A stretch of 64,000 bases of DNA. Source: Spirosoma agri. GTDB taxonomy: Bacteria; Bacteroidota; Bacteroidia; Cytophagales; Spirosomataceae. Where the stretch lies: positions 1,922,001 to 1,986,000 of the forward strand of contig NZ_JAAGNZ010000001.1 of assembly GCF_010747415.1 (NCBI RefSeq). The letters are read 5' to 3'. Position 1 is the first letter of the stretch. Each line of letters begins with the position of its first letter. Under the pieces are notes generated by a model that made no database searches, was not told the DNA's origin, and was given only the letters and a program-made list of their open reading frames with translations. A program made the position numbers and the translations under genes. This document shows positions 59,837 to 64,000 of this stretch, one piece after another.

Positions 59837-62032
59837 CTACAACGTATATTTCAATGCCAGATTGACAATGCGGCCTTCGAGTGGTGCCCAGATGGGGCGG
59901 AAACTTGGCTGGGTGATGGGGCCGCTGACAACGGTTTCGTAATTGGCCTGCTTAATGTTGAACAGGTTCTCACCATTCAAAACCAGCCGCCAGTGATCGC
60001 TGTAGTGATATTCGGCGGCTGCGGCAAAGAACCAGTAATTAGCTACTTTCTGATTGGCGTACAGGTATTGCGTGCCGACGTAACTACTCTCGATGCCAAA
60101 CCGGAAATGCTCGTTTTCCCAGGCTAGCGTTGTCGAAAATTTGTCCTGTGGAGCCAGTGGCAGGTAGCTATTGTCACTGGCTCCGTCGCGTCGGGCGAGG
60201 GTATGGTTGTAGCCAAAATACAACTCATAGGCTTTGTACTCAAGTCGGACGTAGGTATCGGTTCCCAGACTGAACAGATTGTACGGTGCGTTGATCAGCT
60301 GCGTATACGCGCCGAGATTGCTGGACATGCTGGCAAACGCCGACACAACCGGCGAATTGACGTATGTGTAATAAAACGCCTGATCGACCTGTACCGAAAA
60401 ACCATTTTCAAACGATCTGGAGTAGGCAACATCGATATTGGTCCCGACCGACCGTTCTGCTTTAACTGTGGTGACATCAATCGGTAACAGACGCGGGAAA
60501 ATCAGGCTGACCATTGAGGCACCGGGTGTCTGGTTTACAAACAGGTTCGGTGTTTTGTAGCCCGTTCCAACGCTCAATCGTACTGTCCAGGGGTCCGATG
60601 GCTTGAGTTTGAGTGACAAACGGGGCAGTAGGAAATTACCGAACGTGTTGTGGTGATCGAAACGAAGTCCGGCCTGGATCGCTACGGTTTCGCCAACCTG
60701 CCAGTCGTCCTGCACGAAGGCACCGACCGTATTGTAGGTATAATCGACAAGGCGCGTGCTATCAGGGTTTTTTCGAAAGGCTTCGACTGTTAGGTTAGCC
60801 CCACTGATGAACTGGTGTTTACCGAATCGAACCAGGTCATTGGCTTCTAGATACACCGACGACTGCCGCCCGTCAGACAGTTTCTGGTAATCGGTGTTCT
60901 GGCGATGAAACGTGCTGACGGCACCCTTGACCGTTAGCGAATTACGTGCTGACGTATTGTGACTCGCGTTGAAATCGACGGTATGGCGTTGTAAATCAGT
61001 AACGTTTTGGTAGGCGTTGGGCATAGTTCCTTCCAGAGCGGGCAGATAACCACCCGCGCGGTGCTCAGTCGTAAAAGCGTAGCCAATATCTAGTTTGGTC
61101 CGGTCGGACGGGTTCCAGAAAAATTTGGGATGGAAATTAAATTGCTTTATTGCCGGGCTGTCGGTGAAGCCATCACCCGTTACATCTACTGCCTGCTGGT
61201 TCGTGTAGCCACTGAAGAGCGTGAGACCGGTTTTGCCGTAGCGCTGCGAGTAATAGGCATTGAGGTTGGTTTCTTTCAGGTTCGAGCGGTTGAGCAGTGC
61301 CGTAAACTCCGGTGTGCTGGACGTTGGTGATTTCGATACAATATTGATCATGCCGCCAATAGCACCGCCACCGTATAACGTCGATACGGACCCTTTCACC
61401 ACTTCAATTTGCTTCAGATCCAGCGGGGGTATCTGCAATACGCCGAGATTACCCGAAAACCCTTCGTAAAGTGGCAGGCCATCCCGGAGGATCTGGGTGT
61501 ATTTCGGGTCGAGTCCCTGCATTCGAATGGCCTGATTGCCGTTGACGGCTGATGTTCGTTGCACGTGAATGATTGAGATGTCGCCCAGAATGCTGCTCAC
61601 GTTGCCCGGCACGACGGCACTTTCCTCGTCCATATCTTCCTGACCCAGTACTTCGACCTTGATAGGCAGATCATCAATGCGTGAATTGGTTCGAGTGGCG
61701 GTGACAGTCACTTCGTCAATGGATTCATCGGCAGCTTTAAGTCGAAACACAAGCGTATCGGCACCCAGTTGTATCGGGAATGATTCGGTCTTGTAGCCTA
61801 CTGCGCTGACAGTAAGTGTAGTTATGGTTGCAGAGAACTCCGGCATGGTTGCTTTGCCTCGACCATCGGTAATCGTTCCAACGACCGGTTTGATCGATGT
61901 GGGTGTACGGATGGTTGCACCAATAACGGGCTCATGGGTCGTACTGTCCTCAACCTGGATGATACGGTTGGTTTGACCGAAAGCTGCGGCAATAAACAGC
62001 GTGAAGAACGTCAACAGAAAAAAAAGTCTCAT
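59837..62032 (-). CDS. TonB-dependent receptor downstream of a two-component system
   Basis: The 731-residue protein has a signal peptide (MRLFFLLTFFTLFIAAAFGQ), a carboxypeptidase-regulatory-like domain (about 22-95, IIQVEDSTTHEPVIGATIRTP), a plug (DEVTVTATRTNSRIDDLPIKVEVLGQEDMDEES ... QIEVVKGSVSTLYGGGAIGGMINIVSKSP) and a barrel ending NLALKYTL. The plug resembles siderophore and copper-type receptors. It begins 68 bp after a sensor kinase gene on the same strand, which points to ligand-responsive control. The ATG at 62032 starts the signal peptide; one four codons earlier also exists. Confidence 0.92.
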   Translation of the reverse strand: MRLFFLLTFFTLFIAAAFGQTNRIIQVEDSTTHEPVIGATIRTPTSIKPVVGTITDGRGKATMPEFSATITTLTVSAVGYKTESFPIQLGADTLVFRLKAADESIDEVTVTATRTNSRIDDLPIKVEVLGQEDMDEESAVVPGNVSSILGDISIIHVQRTSAVNGNQAIRMQGLDPKYTQILRDGLPLYEGFSGNLGVLQIPPLDLKQIEVVKGSVSTLYGGGAIGGMINIVSKSPTSSTPEFTALLNRSNLKETNLNAYYSQRYGKTGLTLFSGYTNQQAVDVTGDGFTDSPAIKQFNFHPKFFWNPSDRTKLDIGYAFTTEHRAGGYLPALEGTMPNAYQNVTDLQRHTVDFNASHNTSARNSLTVKGAVSTFHRQNTDYQKLSDGRQSSVYLEANDLVRFGKHQFISGANLTVEAFRKNPDSTRLVDYTYNTVGAFVQDDWQVGETVAIQAGLRFDHHNTFGNFLLPRLSLKLKPSDPWTVRLSVGTGYKTPNLFVNQTPGASMVSLIFPRLLPIDVTTVKAERSVGTNIDVAYSRSFENGFSVQVDQAFYYTYVNSPVVSAFASMSSNLGAYTQLINAPYNLFSLGTDTYVRLEYKAYELYFGYNHTLARRDGASDNSYLPLAPQDKFSTTLAWENEHFRFGIESSYVGTQYLYANQKVANYWFFAAAAEYHYSDHWRLVLNGENLFNIKQANYETVVSGPITQPSFRPIWAPLEGRIVNLALKYTL

Positions 62033-62100
62033 TACATACAGCATTTTTCAGCAAGTAAAGACCCAATTATGAAGAGATTTTGAAGACGTTACACGCGTTG

Positions 62101-63360
62101 CTACCGTAGGCCAATCTGAAACGAATGTTTTTCCGCTGCGGAATCGTAGGTATACCCTATCGGTAAGCTATACCGATCACAGATCTGCTTCACCAGGGCC
62201 AGTCCCAGTCCTGTAGAATCCGGGCGGGCGGGATCTTTTACAAAACGAGTAAACAGCTGGCTTTCCGCAAATGGGAGTGGTCTCCCCGTATTACTGATAA
62301 TGAGTGCGTTCGATAATAAGTCAATGGTGATACTACCGCCGGGAAGGCCATGCCGAACCGCATTTTTCAACAGGTTCGTCAATAAAACACCGGCTAGCTG
62401 GCGGTTCATCCGCTGGTATACGTTCGGAGCGATCGATGCGCTGAACTGCATTTGTTTATGCTCGAAAAACGGTCTGTATTCATCGGTATATTGACATACC
62501 AATGCACTCAAATCCAGCAGATCAGCACCGGAAAACTGATCATTTTCGACCTGCGTAAGCAGCAGCAGCGATCGGTTCATTTGGCTCAATCGGCTAAGTG
62601 CGTCGGTAGCACGTTGTAAATGAGCATGATCCGTTTCGGTCAATTGCTCCGATTGCATCAGTAACTCCAGCTCCGCCGAGGCAACGGCCAGTGGCGTTTG
62701 TAATTCATGCGACGCATTTTCCGTGAATTGCTTTTGCAATGAAAACTGGCGACGTACTTTCTGCGTCAGTTCCCGTAGTGATTGATTGAGCAAGCCAAAC
62801 TCACGAATGCGACTTTGCGGAAATCCGGGATCGGTCGGCTGGTCGAGCTGGAAGCTCCCAAGCTGGTCGATGGTTGTGTAGAACGGACGCCATAATCGAC
62901 GTGCCAATCCTAAACCAACACCAACTGACAGAGCCATCAGGATCAGGAAGCCAATGATAACGCCAAGTGACATTTCACGGGATAACTCGTTGAACTCGTG
63001 GTAAGGTAACCGAACCGTGATCTGGTACATTTGCCCGTTAACCAACGTCGTTGTGCTGAGTTGTCGAATGGGTTCGGGCCTGTTATTGGTCAATGAGTCC
63101 GCCAGCATAATGTCGGTAAACTCAGGCTGTTTAGCTGCCAATACGCGCTCGATATGAGGATTGTCGTCCCAGTTGGATAGAACTGTAACTGGCTGTGTCT
63201 GTAGTCGATGGATGGCTTGTTCAGCCTGGCTCGTCAGAATTTCATCGACTTCATACCGGATTTTTCGATGGATAAGCGTATAAAAGCCAACAGCTCCTGC
63301 CAGCGCAATGATAAACGCCGTAAGCAGCAGATAACGAGCCGTTTGACTAAGCAGACTCAT
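62101..63360 (-). CDS. Sensor histidine kinase
   Basis: The 419-residue inner-membrane kinase has helix 1 (about 10-30), a periplasmic sensor of about 100 residues, helix 2 (about 131-152), a linker of about 50 residues and the transmitter. The H box is FTENASHELQTPLAVASAELEL with His218 as phospho-acceptor. The N box reads LLTNLLKNAVRHG, and the G2 box TGLGLALVKQICDRY is intact; the G1 box is reduced to ISNTGRPLP. Its start overlaps the end of the response-regulator gene by four bases (ATGA), so translation is coupled. The signal is unknown; the downstream TonB receptor suggests a metal or siderophore. Confidence 0.92.
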   Translation of the reverse strand: MSLLSQTARYLLLTAFIIALAGAVGFYTLIHRKIRYEVDEILTSQAEQAIHRLQTQPVTVLSNWDDNPHIERVLAAKQPEFTDIMLADSLTNNRPEPIRQLSTTTLVNGQMYQITVRLPYHEFNELSREMSLGVIIGFLILMALSVGVGLGLARRLWRPFYTTIDQLGSFQLDQPTDPGFPQSRIREFGLLNQSLRELTQKVRRQFSLQKQFTENASHELQTPLAVASAELELLMQSEQLTETDHAHLQRATDALSRLSQMNRSLLLLTQVENDQFSGADLLDLSALVCQYTDEYRPFFEHKQMQFSASIAPNVYQRMNRQLAGVLLTNLLKNAVRHGLPGGSITIDLLSNALIISNTGRPLPFAESQLFTRFVKDPARPDSTGLGLALVKQICDRYSLPIGYTYDSAAEKHSFQIGLR

Positions 63361-64000
63361 GGTGTTCGGGTCGAGAAAATATAGCCCGCCCCGTAGCGCG
63401 TCTGGATGTAGTCGGGGCAACTTGCTGCCATAAGCTTCCGACGCAGGTTTTTGACGTGCGTATAAAGAAACTCATGCGAATCGGCGGCATCCATGGCATC
63501 ACCCCAAACGTGTTCCGCAATCGCTGACTTCGACAGAAGACGCTCCGCGTTCGTGATCAGAAACAAGAGTAGTTCATACTCCTTCCCGGTCAGTTTAATG
63601 TCTCTGCCCCGTACGCTCACCCGCTGCTGATCGGGCCAGAGCGTGAGTTCTCCTGCCTGCACCGTTGCCTGACCGCCAAACAACCGCCTACGCAAAACCG
63701 ACCGGAGTCGGGCATTGAGCTCGGACAGATGAAATGGCTTGGTCAGGTAATCGTCAGCGCCTGCGTCGAGGCCCGTCAACTTGTCGGATAGCGCATCTTT
63801 GGCCGTTACGACGATAATTCCAGCTGTAGACTGCTGGTTTTTCAGCGCACGAACCAGATCCAGGCCGTTACCATCGGGCAACATCAAATCGACCACAATA
63901 CAATCGTAATCGTAGTCATGTGCCTTGGTAGCCCCCTGACGGAAAGTCTGTGCCGTCGTAACGGTATAACCTTCACCCTCAAGATAGTGACGAACAGCTG
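63357..64000 (-). CDS. OmpR/PhoB-type response regulator (5' end outside window)
   Basis: The visible 213 residues lack only the first part of the receiver domain. The frame reads in from the window edge as AVRHYLEGEGYTVTTAQTF. The phospho-acceptor is the Asp in CIVVDLMLPDGNGLDLV. TAKDAL and DDYLTKPFHLSELNARL with the conserved Lys follow. The C-terminal winged-helix DNA-binding domain (ELTLWPDQQRVSVRGRDIKLTGKEYELLLFLITNAERLLSK ... VWGDAMDAADSHEFLYTHVKNLRRKL ... IQTRYGAGYIF) is complete. It pairs with the overlapping kinase gene and probably regulates the TonB-receptor run. Confidence 0.92.
   Translation of the reverse strand, partial: AVRHYLEGEGYTVTTAQTFRQGATKAHDYDYDCIVVDLMLPDGNGLDLVRALKNQQSTAGIIVVTAKDALSDKLTGLDAGADDYLTKPFHLSELNARLRSVLRRRLFGGQATVQAGELTLWPDQQRVSVRGRDIKLTGKEYELLLFLITNAERLLSKSAIAEHVWGDAMDAADSHEFLYTHVKNLRRKLMAASCPDYIQTRYGAGYIFSTRTP

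Overview
The window looks like chromosomal DNA of a Cytophagales bacterium (phylum Bacteroidota), most like Spirosoma and relatives. The evidence is four TonB-dependent receptors carrying the Bacteroidota N-terminal carboxypeptidase-regulatory-like domain, a secreted nuclease with a type IX secretion tail, a GH97 alpha-glucosidase, a SpmA-SpmB fusion, DUF2911 and DUF3179 proteins, and promoters of the Bacteroidota form TTG-N17..21-TAnnTTTG. No rRNA, tRNA, CRISPR array, phage or intact insertion sequence was seen. The genus is inferred from gene content; no search was run.

Layout. 1-8.7 kb: end of a barrel-like protein, a MarR-YceI unit, a solitary HsdR-N-like nuclease-fold gene divergent from AMP nucleosidase, a TPR protein, Hsp20, a TrpF-like enzyme, an MFS exporter and a secreted beta-propeller. 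8.7-17.4 kb: argininosuccinate lyase, a PNPOx-like protein, GH97, a second MFS protein, DUF1345, SpmAB, and a VanX-type dipeptidase. 17.6-28 kb: a 1,472-residue secreted nuclease facing an FN3 protein, then pantothenate synthetase divergent from a short GT5 protein, then GlmS. 28-30.3 kb is decayed accessory DNA: a lipoprotein, a DUF2158 gene, an IS remnant with inverted ends and a broken pseudogene, with one intergenic stretch apparently duplicated. 30.3-42.9 kb: DUF2911, DUF3179, small envelope proteins, a penicillin-acylase-like hydrolase with an amidase, an NmrA-like reductase divergent from its likely HxlR regulator, an M61 peptidase and a PEBP protein. 43-50.8 kb: a 14-bp minisatellite, then two TonB receptors and a ThuA protein. 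50.8-55.6 kb: a cluster of small unknown genes, including a pair of paralogues, divergent from a WYL regulator. 55.7-64 kb: a His-rich membrane protein with a TonB receptor, an SDR enzyme, and a response regulator-kinase-TonB receptor run.

The best candidate for an undescribed system is the WYL-linked cluster (about 51.2-54.6 kb). Its two paralogous genes have a similar 17-bp motif upstream, set inside or beside inverted repeats. The second most striking feature is structural: two unrelated intergenic palindromes of 34-36 bp perfect stem and 3-nt loop, each with the upstream gene's stop codon at the base of the stem. Many other gene ends carry 14-17 bp terminator-like hairpins.
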